Part shown: piece by piece, positions 24,385 to 37,000 of the stretch
Layout of the letters: every line of letters begins with the position of its first letter
Position numbering within the stretch: the first letter of the stretch is position 1
Assembly (NCBI GenBank): GCA_018056705.1
Contig: JAGPFE010000023.1
Coordinates: 1 to 46,401, forward strand
Direction of reading: 5' to 3'
DNA length: 46,401 bases
From: Candidatus Hydrogenedentota bacterium
GTDB lineage: Bacteria; Hydrogenedentota; Hydrogenedentia; Hydrogenedentales; CAITNO01
Notes under the pieces: generated by a model
The model's input: the letters and a program-made list of their open reading frames with translations, nothing else
Told to the model about the DNA's origin: nothing
Databases searched by the model: none
Program-made: the position numbers and the translations under genes

Positions 24385-24757
24385 GTGCTGTTCCTCCGAT
24401 TGCCCAGAGTTACTGGTTGAACCGACTTCAAGTACCCGGCCCGCCTGAGCCGGGATTTCGGCCAAAAAATGGTTTTTCAGGTTTTTCGTTAAGTACGTGG
24501 TGCCTGAAAACTTCTTTTAACGCATCCATTCAACTGTAAACCACTACAATTTGTGGCTTTCACGCAAATGTATATCATATTTTGAATCAAAAGTCAAGCA
24601 TTTTTTTAAAAATACGCTTACTTTTTTTCCAGATAATTTCAATAAAAAAATGAAACATCAAGGGTTAATTGAAGTGAAAAGAGCTAGGAATCCACGAAAA
24701 GAATGGGCTGCCCCCTGAACGCAACACGCTTAATTAAAAATATTGTATTGCTTGTTG
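24385..24757. other. AT-rich intergenic interval
   Basis: This gene-free 373-bp stretch is far richer in A and T than its surroundings, with runs of T and A between about 24595 and 24660. It contains the promoter and a long (~180-nt) leader for the Lys-rich protein. I see no credible ORF. AT-rich DNA next to a nucleoid-protein-like gene may be a bending or silencing region, but that is inference. Confidence 0.6.
24569..24597 (-). promoter_or_regulatory. Sigma-70-type promoter for the Lys-rich protein gene
   Basis: On the minus strand TTGACT (24592-24597) and TATACA (24569-24574) are 17 bp apart in an AT-rich context. The predicted transcript has a leader of roughly 180 nt before the ATG at 24384, unusually long for such a short gene. 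Confidence 0.5.
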
Positions 24758-26359
24758 CTACATGAAAATTAATAGTGTTATCGATTCATACAGGGCGGCA
24801 AAGGAAAGTTGAACGCCGATAAATAAGGTTGCGCCAGCGAGTGATCGGAAACCGAACATCAGCCCCGCCAGGGAGAAACGGCTCGGACGAAACAGAAAAC
24901 GCAATACCCATCGGCTCCAGCAGAGTACCGCGAATACCGCAAGCAGATACGCCTGCAACTCCAGGCTCATGGTGATGGAATGCAGCGCGTATCCCGAAAC
25001 CATCCGGGTCCACACCGGACTCATGACCAGCGCGGTGGAAAACAACGCGCTGAATACAACGAAAACACCAACAGGGAATCCAAATATGGAAAATAGTATT
25101 GTATTTCTTACTGTTTGTATTATGTAATTGTTGTAAAAGGTTGCCCACGCGGCATGGAGAATACTTCCGGATTCGTAGGCCGCGCCCACGTACGCAAGTT
25201 CTCCCTCGGAGAAGACGTGCTGTACCGCGTTCAGCAGAAACAGGCCCAACGCGGGCATCATGATGGCGGCCAGCATGCATACCAGGACCCACGAATAATA
25301 CACGCCATGAAGCCAATTCCACAGTCGCGTGTATCGACGGGTCTCCCGGAGAAAGGGATAAAAAAACTGCTCGGGTCGCGCGGTTTCCGCCAGGCGGTTC
25401 AGCAGATCACGTTGCAGCAGGGCCCCTCCAAGGAAGGACAGAAACAGGCCCACCAGTCCCACCAGGGTTATCGCGGGACGGGTCCGGCAGGGATCGGCGA
25501 TCCAGAAGGAGGCGTTTTCTTCGTCCGCTCCGGTACCAGGTAAACCGATATTTCCGGGGTCCGTCGCGGCGGCGGCCTTCGCGTCGGACAGTAACGGCCC
25601 ATCCCACGACCGGAGGTTCACGCCCGCCGTTGAGGGCACGTCTCCCGGGAGATCCTGACCAGTTCCGGCCAACGGCTCTTCGGGTGACGATTCATCCGCG
25701 GCCTCAGCGAGACGATCGAGGCCCTTCGGATCCAGGTATCCAGACCATACCTCCGGGCATTGCCGGGTAACCGGGGCGATACCTTCACCGTCCAGGGCCA
25801 CAACAGCCCAGGAAAAAGCGGGAATTCCCCCCCGCAACCGGCCGGACACCACGCAACGGATACCGTGAATGTTTACCGTGTCGCAGGACGGCGAGATCAG
25901 TTCGCCGGCCAGTACTTCAGGTTTCGCCGGATCGGGTGTGTAACCGGAAGCCACGAGGGCGGCGAGAACCCGGGGCTCGGCATCGAGAATGATCAGCCAC
26001 GGCGGATCAAAGGTGGGGGCGGGGGCATCCGTCGCATCGGACAACTCCGGATGCCGGAGCAGCGCGAATTCCGCGGGCGAGAGAACCTTTTCCAATGTTT
26101 CCGCGGTCAGGCGCAGCACGCGAACCGGTATACATCCCGACCCGGGGTCATCACGGGATTCCGGGGCGTTGACCAGCACCGCGGCACGAGACCACGGCAG
26201 GGAATCCAGCCAGCGCCTTTCGGTTTCCCCGCACACCCCAAGTATTGCCGCGGCCAGTAGCATGAGCAACATGCCCCGAAGCGGCCAGCGTTTCGCCACG
26301 GGGGAAACAGTGATAACCCGGGCGTCCGGATTAATTTCGGGGCCAGGGATGTCCGGCAC
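24758..26359 (-). CDS. Multi-pass membrane protein, possibly SpoIIM/DUF95-like
   Basis: 533 residues. One membrane helix lies near 30-45 (MLLMLLAAAILGVCG). A ~230-residue, probably periplasmic region of low similarity to anything I know follows. The C-terminal ~240 residues contain about six hydrophobic segments. In that part FYNNYIIQTVRNTILFSIFGFP and GYALHSITMSLELQAYLLA recall the SpoIIM/DUF95 pattern (N-N-hydrophobic helix, then H-x(2)-x-E), but the match is weak. The start is a GTG without a clear ribosome-binding site, 4 bp after the ceramidase-like gene, which suggests coupling; ATG 26272 is an alternative start that would remove the first 29 residues. The last gene of a probable four-gene operon. 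Function unknown. Confidence 0.65.
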   Translation of the reverse strand: MPDIPGPEINPDARVITVSPVAKRWPLRGMLLMLLAAAILGVCGETERRWLDSLPWSRAAVLVNAPESRDDPGSGCIPVRVLRLTAETLEKVLSPAEFALLRHPELSDATDAPAPTFDPPWLIILDAEPRVLAALVASGYTPDPAKPEVLAGELISPSCDTVNIHGIRCVVSGRLRGGIPAFSWAVVALDGEGIAPVTRQCPEVWSGYLDPKGLDRLAEAADESSPEEPLAGTGQDLPGDVPSTAGVNLRSWDGPLLSDAKAAAATDPGNIGLPGTGADEENASFWIADPCRTRPAITLVGLVGLFLSFLGGALLQRDLLNRLAETARPEQFFYPFLRETRRYTRLWNWLHGVYYSWVLVCMLAAIMMPALGLFLLNAVQHVFSEGELAYVGAAYESGSILHAAWATFYNNYIIQTVRNTILFSIFGFPVGVFVVFSALFSTALVMSPVWTRMVSGYALHSITMSLELQAYLLAVFAVLCWSRWVLRFLFRPSRFSLAGLMFGFRSLAGATLFIGVQLSFAALYESITLLIFM

Positions 26360-26363
26360 GCGA

Positions 26364-27827
26364 TCAGGCCGCTTCCCGCTGGGGAGTTGTGGTGGCCTGT
26401 GGCGCGGCCACGGTGAGCGGGCTGGAGGCGGGACACAGGTCGTCCACCACGCGACGCGTGAGGGCTTCCATGTACGACCCGGTGCTTGGCCCGAACCAGT
26501 TCATGAGCCCGATTTCGTAACCAAGCGTTCCCTTCTCCTCCGTTTCGTTGTAGTACTTGTCTGGAGAGAGGTAGCCGAGATACCCCGGGGCGAAACTGGT
26601 CACCCACAAATCGATACCCCGGGGAGCCATGGCTTCACGCCATTCCCGGCACAATTCACCGCTGACGTCGAAGGGAAGTCCCACAAAGATGACGTTGCCC
26701 AGGCGGAGAGCCTGAACGGCGCCTTCCTTTTTGACCCCCGCGACCAGGTAGGCCAGTGGCGAGAGCCGCCATTTCGGAGAAATGGGACGCATCTGGAAGG
26801 AAGAGGTGCCTACATCCACCGACAAGGCGGCGATGTCGGCGCGATCAACAAATTGCGGGGGATGCGCGGCAAGGTCGTCCACGACCAGCTTGGCCAGGGC
26901 CTGGCCGAGCAGCACAATCCGGTCCGAAGGCGTGGGCGCTTCAGGCGCACGGGGACTCATGGAGCCCAGCCCGCCTCCGGCGTACATGGCCATGCCCTTG
27001 ACCTGGGGCGCCAGAGCCCTGCAGAGTTCGCCGGGAAACTCGGCGGTAAAATCCATCATGTCCTGGTCAAAGTTGGTGGGGTGGGCTGAAAAACGGACCA
27101 GCACAGCCCGGTCTCCATTCTCTTTTTCGAACAGGAGATACTGCAGCGCGTTATCAACAGGCCCTTTTCGAGCGCGATTTCGGATGTACTGTTCCGCGTC
27201 CACCATGCCGTGGGCGAATTTCGCGGGGGCAAGGCTGTTGCACGCGGCTTCAAGGGCTTCCGTTACGCGCTCCGCCAGGAACTCGGGAACGGTGGGATCA
27301 TAGGCGCCAGAAGAGAATTTACCCGCCAGGCCTGGCAACGTGCCGCCAGGACCGCAGTGGGTATGGCTAGCGGTGAAATAGATATTGTGCCGGTCCAGTG
27401 GCGTGCGTTGCGGCGCCTTCTGCCACACCAGTTCGGCAACGGTAGGGGGGGTCAGCAGCATATCGGTGGTCACGATGGCGGCCATGTCTTTGCCGTCGGA
27501 TACGGCCAGGACCCGGCAATGGAGTTCGTCCCGCACGCCCCTGGACCGCTTGCCATCCGGGCGGCCGCCGTAACCGGCCATGGGCGTTCCGATTTTCGGC
27601 GTGATCGTCACTTCGGCCCACCCGGCCTGCAGCCGCGAGGGATTCGCCGTGAAATCATTCCGGGCAGCGCCCTCGTCGATAGCCTGTAACGCCTTTTTGT
27701 AATAATTCTTTTCGGCGAAACGGTTGTCCTTGTACACGGGCCATGGACCAATAAACAGCCAGAAGAGGAACACGATCGTCACCACGACGATCAGGAAACC
27801 CAGCACGATCCGCTTGAAGATTTTCAT
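26364..27827 (-). CDS. Neutral/alkaline ceramidase-family hydrolase, membrane-anchored
   Basis: 487 residues. Residues 6-28 are a single hydrophobic anchor. The neutral-ceramidase N-terminal domain signatures follow: QAGWAEVTITPKIGTPMAGYGGR, DMAAIVTTDML and NIYFTASHTHCGPGG (zinc-ligand His residues). GGGLGSMSPR corresponds to the GDVSPN segment that carries the catalytic Ser of bacterial ceramidase. In uncultured carbohydrate degraders this family is very numerous and its true substrate is usually unknown, so ceramide should not be assumed. The C-terminal immunoglobulin-like domain of classical enzymes (about 650 residues) is missing. AAAGGAG precedes the ATG. It lies 30 bp after the dehydrogenase gene. 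Confidence 0.82.
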   Translation of the reverse strand: MKIFKRIVLGFLIVVVTIVFLFWLFIGPWPVYKDNRFAEKNYYKKALQAIDEGAARNDFTANPSRLQAGWAEVTITPKIGTPMAGYGGRPDGKRSRGVRDELHCRVLAVSDGKDMAAIVTTDMLLTPPTVAELVWQKAPQRTPLDRHNIYFTASHTHCGPGGTLPGLAGKFSSGAYDPTVPEFLAERVTEALEAACNSLAPAKFAHGMVDAEQYIRNRARKGPVDNALQYLLFEKENGDRAVLVRFSAHPTNFDQDMMDFTAEFPGELCRALAPQVKGMAMYAGGGLGSMSPRAPEAPTPSDRIVLLGQALAKLVVDDLAAHPPQFVDRADIAALSVDVGTSSFQMRPISPKWRLSPLAYLVAGVKKEGAVQALRLGNVIFVGLPFDVSGELCREWREAMAPRGIDLWVTSFAPGYLGYLSPDKYYNETEEKGTLGYEIGLMNWFGPSTGSYMEALTRRVVDDLCPASSPLTVAAPQATTTPQREAA

Positions 27828-27857
27828 GTTTTCGACTCCTTTATGCCGCGCGCCCGA

Positions 27858-28925
27858 TCAGGGCATGTCCACGGATGCCTTGAGAACTCCGTCCGCGTAA
27901 GCCGCCACCAGTTCGAAGGCCCGGGGGGCTTCATCCAGGGTAAACGTATGGGTAATCAGTGACGCCACGTCGAGGCGTCCGGTTTCGATCAGCGCGATGG
28001 TACCAGAATAATTGTTCAGGAATCTGCGGCACCATTTAAGGGTAAGTTCGCGTCGCCTGGCAAAGCCGACCGGCACAAGGTCATCGTCGTTGCCGCTGAT
28101 GCCGGTGAGGACGCAGCGTCCAGCTGGCCGGCATCCGCGGACCGCGATCCAGATACCCTCGGGGCGGTTGGTCGCGTCGACACACGCGTCCGCGCCGGGA
28201 CCACCCGTCTGTTCGGCCAGCCAGGACAGGGTCTCCCGCGCGCCGCCGTCCGGACCACCCGGTTTCGCGACCCACGCGGCGTCAACCCAACCTTTTTCCA
28301 GGGCAAACTCCACCCGGCCAGGCAGGAGGTCCACCCCGAAGATCCTGGACGCGCCGCCGGTTCGGGCCACCTGGGCCGTGAGCAGGCCAATGGGTCCCAG
28401 GCCAACGATGAAAACGGTATCCCCAGGTCGGAGCGCGGCCAGTTCAATCGTGTGGACCGCGACCGCCGCGGGCTCGATCATTGCCGCGACCGCCGCGGAC
28501 AGGGTTGCGGACACGGGAAAACAGAACCGCGCGTCCACCGTCATCAGTTCCCGCATGGCCCCGTCGCAACCGGGGCCCCCCGGAAAGAACATCCGTTCAC
28601 AGACGTTGTAATGTCCGGACATGCACCAGCGACATGCCAGGCATGGAATCCCCGGTTCCACGGCCACCCGTTTCCCCACCAGGGAGGGGTCAGCCTTTTC
28701 CCCCACGGCCACGACCACGCCCGCGTATTCATGACCCAGAATGGTGGGGCCGGTCAGCGCGGCGTGTCCGATCCGGCCTTCCAGGTAGTAGTGGATATCG
28801 GAACCGCACACCCCGACCGATTCCACCCGGATGAGGGCGTCATGAGGGCCCGGCTGGGGGGCGGGTTCTTCCACCAGCCGCACATCCCTTGGCCCGAACC
28901 ATCGGGCGGCCTTGATCTTGCTCAT
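27858..28925 (-). CDS. Zinc-dependent medium-chain dehydrogenase (sorbitol/xylitol dehydrogenase-like)
   Basis: About 355 residues. Catalytic zinc region: GVCGSDIHYYLEG and GHEYAGVV. Structural zinc lobe: CLACRWCMSGHYNVC (C-x2-C-x2-C-x7-C). The Rossmann fold has VGLGPIGLLTAQVA and FGVDLLPGR, whose Asp favours NAD over NADP. The overall pattern is the polyol (sorbitol, xylitol, L-threonine) dehydrogenase branch. I take ATG 28925, which has GGAG 8 nt upstream, rather than the GTG at 28934. It follows the lyxose-isomerase gene by 77 bp. Together they could interconvert a polyol, a ketose and an aldose, for example D-arabitol or xylitol to xylulose to lyxose; the exact substrate is inferred. Confidence 0.88.
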   Translation of the reverse strand: MSKIKAARWFGPRDVRLVEEPAPQPGPHDALIRVESVGVCGSDIHYYLEGRIGHAALTGPTILGHEYAGVVVAVGEKADPSLVGKRVAVEPGIPCLACRWCMSGHYNVCERMFFPGGPGCDGAMRELMTVDARFCFPVSATLSAAVAAMIEPAAVAVHTIELAALRPGDTVFIVGLGPIGLLTAQVARTGGASRIFGVDLLPGRVEFALEKGWVDAAWVAKPGGPDGGARETLSWLAEQTGGPGADACVDATNRPEGIWIAVRGCRPAGRCVLTGISGNDDDLVPVGFARRRELTLKWCRRFLNNYSGTIALIETGRLDVASLITHTFTLDEAPRAFELVAAYADGVLKASVDMP

Positions 28926-29002
28926 ACCGATCACTCCAGCGTTCCGGACCCGGCCGGAAAAAATCTTCAGACCCGGCCCGGCATCGGAGGGTTACAGGTG
29001 GA

Positions 29003-29596
<594 letters not shown>

Positions 29597-29673
29597 CCCT
29601 TTCGGGCGCAAGTTCCATGTGAAGGCGCGCTGATCGCGGGGAAGTGGGGCTTCCCGGCGCGGGGGTTCAGGCC

Positions 29674-29705
29674 AGATTTTTCCGCGCATCGTTCGTCGAA
29701 ATAAC
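29674..29705 (-). repeat. REP-like element, copy 2
   Basis: Read on the minus strand this begins GTTATTTCGACGAACG and ends AAAAATCT. It is identical to the copy at 12225-12256 at 27 of 32 positions. Both copies lie in intergenic DNA beside divergent genes. Confidence 0.75.
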
Positions 29706-29714
29706 AACGATCTT

Positions 29715-29734
29715 CGTCGTATGCCGGCATGACG
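29715..29734. repeat. Short palindrome next to the REP-like element
   Basis: CGTC, a GT bulge, the perfect 10-bp palindrome ATGCCGGCAT (29721-29730) and GACG form a near-symmetric hairpin. It lies 10 bp from REP-like copy 2 and may be part of the same composite element. Confidence 0.5.
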
Positions 29735-29890
29735 TGGAAATCACCATAAATTTATTTATATAATTAACATACTTTATCATATTCAATCCTCACTCCAACC
29801 CCAAATCCGTCTCTTCGGGATATGCCACTCTGGAAAAGCACCGCCCGGAATGCGCCCGCGGGCGTTCATGTTACACTTTAGATAAACGAT

Positions 29891-31996
29891 ATGGCCACGC
29901 TGATCTCCGATATAACACCGCAGGCCGCCAGCCAGGTGGTCTCGCTGGATGAGGTCGTGTCACTGCTCGAACGGAACTTTCCGGGCGGTGACATGGATCT
30001 CGTGCGCCGGGCGCACGCTTTCGCGGAGCGAGCACACGAGGGACAGGTTCGCGCGTCGGGAGAACCCTACATTACGCACAGCCTGCATGTCGCGCGGAAC
30101 CTGGCAAACCTTGGGCTGGATCCGGTAACCTGCGCGGCGGGGCTCCTGCACGATGTGCTCGAGGACACCGGCGTCACGCGGGAAGAACTGACGCTGCGGT
30201 TCGGCGAAGAAATCACGTGGCTGGTGGACGGCGTGACCAAGATCAGCGGTCTGGAATTTCACCATGATCCCCAGTCGCTGGAGCAGAAGCAGGTTCAGAA
30301 TATCCGCAAGATGCTCGTGGCCACTGCCCGGGACCTTCGGGTGATTTTCATCAAACTGGCGGACCGGTTACACAACATCCGGACGCTGGAGTACCTGCCG
30401 GAAGAAAAACGCAAGCGCATCGCCCGGGAGACGCTGGACATTTTCGCGCCGCTGGCGCACCGGCTGGGGATTTCCGAGTGGCGATGGGAACTGGAGGACT
30501 ACGCGTTCCGGCACCTGGATCCCGTGATGTACCGGGAACTGGCCCGGATGGTCGCGATGAAACGCCGGGAACGGGAGGCCTACCTGCGGGAGACCGTTGA
30601 ACTGGTCAAGGCCCGCCTGAAGGAGGGGGGCCTGGAAGCCGATGTCATCGGGCGGCCCAAGCACCTGTACAGCATCTACGAAAAAATGCAGCGGCAGGGC
30701 AAAGAATTCAACGAGGTGATGGACGTGCTGGGAATTCGCGTCATCACCCGCACGGAGCGCGCGTGTTACGAGGCCCTTGGCATCATTCATAACCTGTGGA
30801 CCCCCATCCCCGGCCGCCTCAAAGACTACATCGCCATGCCGAAGATGAACATGTACCAGGCCCTGCACACCACGGTGATGCGGGAGAACGGCCTCGCGAT
30901 GGAGGTACAGATCCGCACGGAAGCCATGGACCGGGTGGCCCGGGAAGGACTCGCGGCGCACTGGCGGTACAAGGAAGGAACGGCTGACGAAAAACTGGAT
31001 GCCCAGATCGCCTGGTTGCGGCGGGTGTATGACTGGATCAAGGATGCCGGGCCCGTGGATGGCATGCTTGACAGTGTCCGCCGGGAATTCCAGTCCTCGT
31101 TCATTTACGTGTTCACGCCAAAGGGTGAAGTAAAGGAACTGCCCCGGGGCGCCACGCCGCTGGATTTCGCGTACCTGATCCATTCCCACGTGGGTCACCA
31201 CTGCATCGGGGCCAGGGTCAACGGCAAGATGGTGCCCTTGCGGTATAACCTGCAGACCGGCGACCAGGTGGAAATCCTGACGTCGAAGCACCAGGAACCC
31301 CGGCTGGACTGGCTGGACATGGTCGTCACGGGCCGGGCCCGGGTCAGGATCCGCCAGCGGTTGCGGGAACTGGGCGAACTGCCCCCCCTGGAGGATGCCC
31401 GGCAGCCGGAGAAAGAAATCCGGAGCAGGCCGGAGTCACCGCTGGTTATTCCCGCGCGGACCGAGGAGCGCCGCGTCACCGACGACGCTACCCGTCGGAA
31501 ACTGGTGCGGGTCGGCGGGGTCAAGGGGATGGCCGTGCAGTTCGCGAAATGCTGCGACCCGATGCCGGGCGACCAGATCGTGGGCTACGTGACCCGGACG
31601 CCGGGCATTTCCATCCACCGGCGGGACTGCCGGAGTTTTCAGCGGACTGCCCGGGATCCCAGGCGGATCGTTGACGCGACGTGGGAGGGTGAAGGCACAT
31701 TCATGGCGTGGCTTCGCCTGGAGACACGGCATCGTCCCAACCTGCTGGCCGACATCACTGATGCCCTGCGACCCCTCAACCTCGATATTCGCAACGCCAG
31801 TTTCACGGAATGCGCAGAAGGCAGTCGCCGGCATTATTTTGATTTCAGTTTCGAGACTTCCGACCACCGCACGGTGGAGCAGGCCCTTCGGGTGGTGCGC
31901 ACGGTACCCGGCGTGCTGGGTGCCCGTACGCTGGACGCCCATGGCGTAAAGACCCCCCTGCCATCGCACCGCCCCTCTCCGTCTCGGGGGGGATGA
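29891..31996 (+). CDS. rel: Bifunctional (p)ppGpp synthetase/hydrolase (Rel/SpoT)
   Basis: 701 residues, cytosolic stringent-response enzyme. The HD hydrolase domain (~35-190) is intact: ITHSLHVA and LLHDVLEDT (HDxxED). The synthetase domain (~225-370) has [22 protein letters not shown]; the R-x-K-D motif marks the bifunctional Rel/SpoT class rather than RelA (EFDD). A TGS domain follows ([22 protein letters not shown]), then a conserved Cys/zinc-finger region ([17 protein letters not shown]) and a C-terminal ACT domain. No Shine-Dalgarno is visible before the ATG; TTACACTTTAGATAAACGAT directly precedes it, which would permit a very short leader. uvrB follows after 19 bp. Confidence 0.96.
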   Translation: MATLISDITPQAASQVVSLDEVVSLLERNFPGGDMDLVRRAHAFAERAHEGQVRASGEPYITHSLHVARNLANLGLDPVTCAAGLLHDVLEDTGVTREELTLRFGEEITWLVDGVTKISGLEFHHDPQSLEQKQVQNIRKMLVATARDLRVIFIKLADRLHNIRTLEYLPEEKRKRIARETLDIFAPLAHRLGISEWRWELEDYAFRHLDPVMYRELARMVAMKRREREAYLRETVELVKARLKEGGLEADVIGRPKHLYSIYEKMQRQGKEFNEVMDVLGIRVITRTERACYEALGIIHNLWTPIPGRLKDYIAMPKMNMYQALHTTVMRENGLAMEVQIRTEAMDRVAREGLAAHWRYKEGTADEKLDAQIAWLRRVYDWIKDAGPVDGMLDSVRREFQSSFIYVFTPKGEVKELPRGATPLDFAYLIHSHVGHHCIGARVNGKMVPLRYNLQTGDQVEILTSKHQEPRLDWLDMVVTGRARVRIRQRLRELGELPPLEDARQPEKEIRSRPESPLVIPARTEERRVTDDATRRKLVRVGGVKGMAVQFAKCCDPMPGDQIVGYVTRTPGISIHRRDCRSFQRTARDPRRIVDATWEGEGTFMAWLRLETRHRPNLLADITDALRPLNLDIRNASFTECAEGSRRHYFDFSFETSDHRTVEQALRVVRTVPGVLGARTLDAHGVKTPLPSHRPSPSRGG

Positions 31997-32015
31997 ACAG
32001 GGTCCGGGATCTTCC

Positions 32016-34031
<2,016 letters not shown>

Positions 34032-34057
34032 GGTCCCCACCTGACGCGAGGCCCCTT

Positions 34058-37000
34058 TCACGGTTCCGGTTCGATGAACGCTTCGCTGGCGATGACGCGG
34101 GGGGCGTCTTCGGGCTGATTCTGACCGGCTTCGCCGGGCGCCTGCATCCGGTCCAGGCCGTACTCGAAGTACAAGAGTTTCAGGGCCTTCATGAAGTCTT
34201 CGTCGGACTGGTTGTGCCGGCGGAAGCCGTTCAACTGGCGATGGAGGGCGGCCGGCAGCGGCTTGATAAACGCCTCGTAGAGCGTGTCCGCGAACCGTCG
34301 CAGCTCCGGATCGTTCGTCTGGGCGGCGAAATCGCCCAGCCGTTTGAGCACGTACCGCTGGCCGGGGCGTAGCCGCTGCAGGCGGTTCTGCTGGTTCCGC
34401 CGCAGTTCGGCGTCCTCCCGGAAACGCCGGAGGATTTCCATGACCCGGGTGTTGTGCTGGCGGGGCAGCGATTCCCGCGGGGTGTCGGGGGCGCATCGCA
34501 ACCACGACAGGGCGGTTTCGATGTCCACGGGTTGCACTTCACCGCCGTCGCAACTGTAGAACTGCTGAAAGCCGTCGGACGCGCATAGGGCCAGGGCGTG
34601 GGGTCCCCGGCCCACGCGGCCGCACCGGATCCCATCCCGCAACTCGCAGATCCGCTGGTATTCCTCGGGGTCTTCCTGCCGCATCCGGCGGAAGAATTCT
34701 TCGGCCTCTACCAGGTCCATGATGGTTTCGTCGCCTTCTTCGGCGTCAGCGAGGACTTCCGACCGTTCGTCGTAGATGGCGTAGAGGGCGTCCTCGTTGA
34801 GGGCCTCGGTCTCCTCGAGGATCTGGGTATCCAGACCGATCACCTGGTGGATCTCGCTGATCCGCCTCCGGAGTTTTTCGGTCAGGCCCAGGTTTCGTTC
34901 GATGCCCGCTTCGGGCAGGAAGTTGAATCCCCAGATTTCGTCGTTTTCCGAACCGATGCGGTCAATGCGGCCGAACCGTTGAATCAGCCGGACCGGATTC
35001 CAGTGCAGGTCGTAATTGACAATCACGTCGCAGTCCTGCAGGTTGAGGCCTTCGGACATGACGTCGGTGGCCACGAGGATGTTGATTTCCTGATCGCGAT
35101 CGCGGGCCAGGGTCGTTTTCGCGTTGGCCTTGGGGGCGAAGCGGGCCGCGATCCGGGCCTGGTTGGCGCTCTGACCGGTGACCATGGCCACGTCGGGGCG
35201 ATGGCCGTCCGAGTTCAGCGCGTTGAACAGGTACGTTGCCGTATCGGCAAACTGCGTGAACACCAAAACCTTGCCGCTGGTTTTTGGAAAGTTGTTCCGC
35301 ATGCCTTCGAGGAAACGGTGGAGCTTGGCGTCCCTGGCAGGGATGATGGGATCCACCATCCGGTGGATTTCCTCCAGCACGGCGATATCGGACGCGACGT
35401 CTTCCCGCAGGCGGGGCAGGTCGAAGGCCTCAATTTTGTACGGCGATTTCTGCCGGAGGCCCTCCCAGTCCAACTCGCCGGCAGTATCCATTTCGTAGAA
35501 CTGCCGGGCGTCCAGGCCGGCTTCCCGGGCGAGTACCACGCCCCGGTCCAGCCCATCCAGAAACTGCCGGTTGGCCTCCAGCATCCGGCGGACCGATTCC
35601 CGGAAGGCCTGGACGCTCGATTCCAGCCGTTTGAACAGCAGGATGCGGATCAGGCCCCGCATGTTGCGACCGCCCCGACGCAGGTCCTCGTATACCTTCT
35701 TTTTCTGAAAGGATTCTTTCAGGTACAGGCCGAGCCCGAACCGGGCGTAGGTCATGGCGTGGCCGTCAACATCCTGATCGCCGTTGATCAGGGCCCGCAG
35801 CCGGTCGTAAAAGCCGGCGTAGGTGGCGTCGATGTTATAGGATAGGGTGGAAAGCCGCCGCCTGGGGAATCCCTGGCGTCTGCCGCTGACCATCACGAAC
35901 GCGTGGCGTTCGCCCCGCAGGTAGGGCGCGGCCTGGGCGTCGTCCAGGTCGCGCAGGCGTTGGCCCGTGTCGTCGGCGATGCCGTACCACCGCAGGATAT
36001 GCCGGCGGGTGCGCCGGACCAGCACCATTTTCAGCAGGGCGGGCAGGGATTTCTGTCCGTTCTCCACCTGCCGGAAGTAGGCCCGCAGGTCGGCCGGCAG
36101 GATGGGCAGGGAGATTTCCTGCTCCCCCTGGAACAGCCGCAACTGGTAATACACGTCCCATGGGCTCTTGTTCTGGGGCGTGGCGGTCAGCATGCACAGC
36201 AGGGGCCGCCGTTTGTGGATGAACGCTTCCAGTTCCTCGTACTGCTGGGTGTTGGGATACCGGAAGTGATGGCTTTCGTCGAGCAGGATGAAATCGCATT
36301 CGGCGTACCGGGGGTCTTCCAGAATACCCGCCGCGCCGCGCAACTGGCCGGTGGACAGCACCCGCGCGTTGAGGTCAAACTGGTGCGCGTATTCCGTCCA
36401 CATGTCCACAAGGGGCGCGGGACACAGAATCAGGACGCGACGCCCCTCGGCGCGGCGGAAATGCCGCGCGATGGCCGCCCCGATGTAACTCTTGCCGAGG
36501 CCCACCACATCGGCGATGAACACGCCACCGTGTTCGCGGATGATCTGAATGCCCCGTTCGACGGCGTCCTTCTGGAACTCGGTCAACTGTTCGAGCACGG
36601 TATCTTCGAGCAGCAGGTCACGGCCTCCGCCCTCGTCGTCCAGCCGGTCCCGCACGAGGGTCAGCAACACCTTCATGTAGACGTCCCACGGCGTGGCGGG
36701 ATACAGGGCCCAGGATCGGTCCAGTTCCTCCCGGAGTTCCTCCTGCAGGGGAACGGCCTGCTGCCACAGGCTTTCAAACCACGCCTTGAGCTGGGCGTGG
36801 TTGTCGTTGCCGTGGACGGCGACGTTGAGTTCGGTGTTTCCCGAAAGCCCGCCCAGCGTGAGGTTGCTGGAACCGACGATGCCCATGCCGCGCTCGAACC
36901 GCCCGTCCTCCGCGTAATCGAACACGTACGCCTTGGCGTGCAGGCGGCCCAGGCCGTACATCCGGGCCTCCAGCCGCCCCGACGCGGCCAGTTCCCGCAA

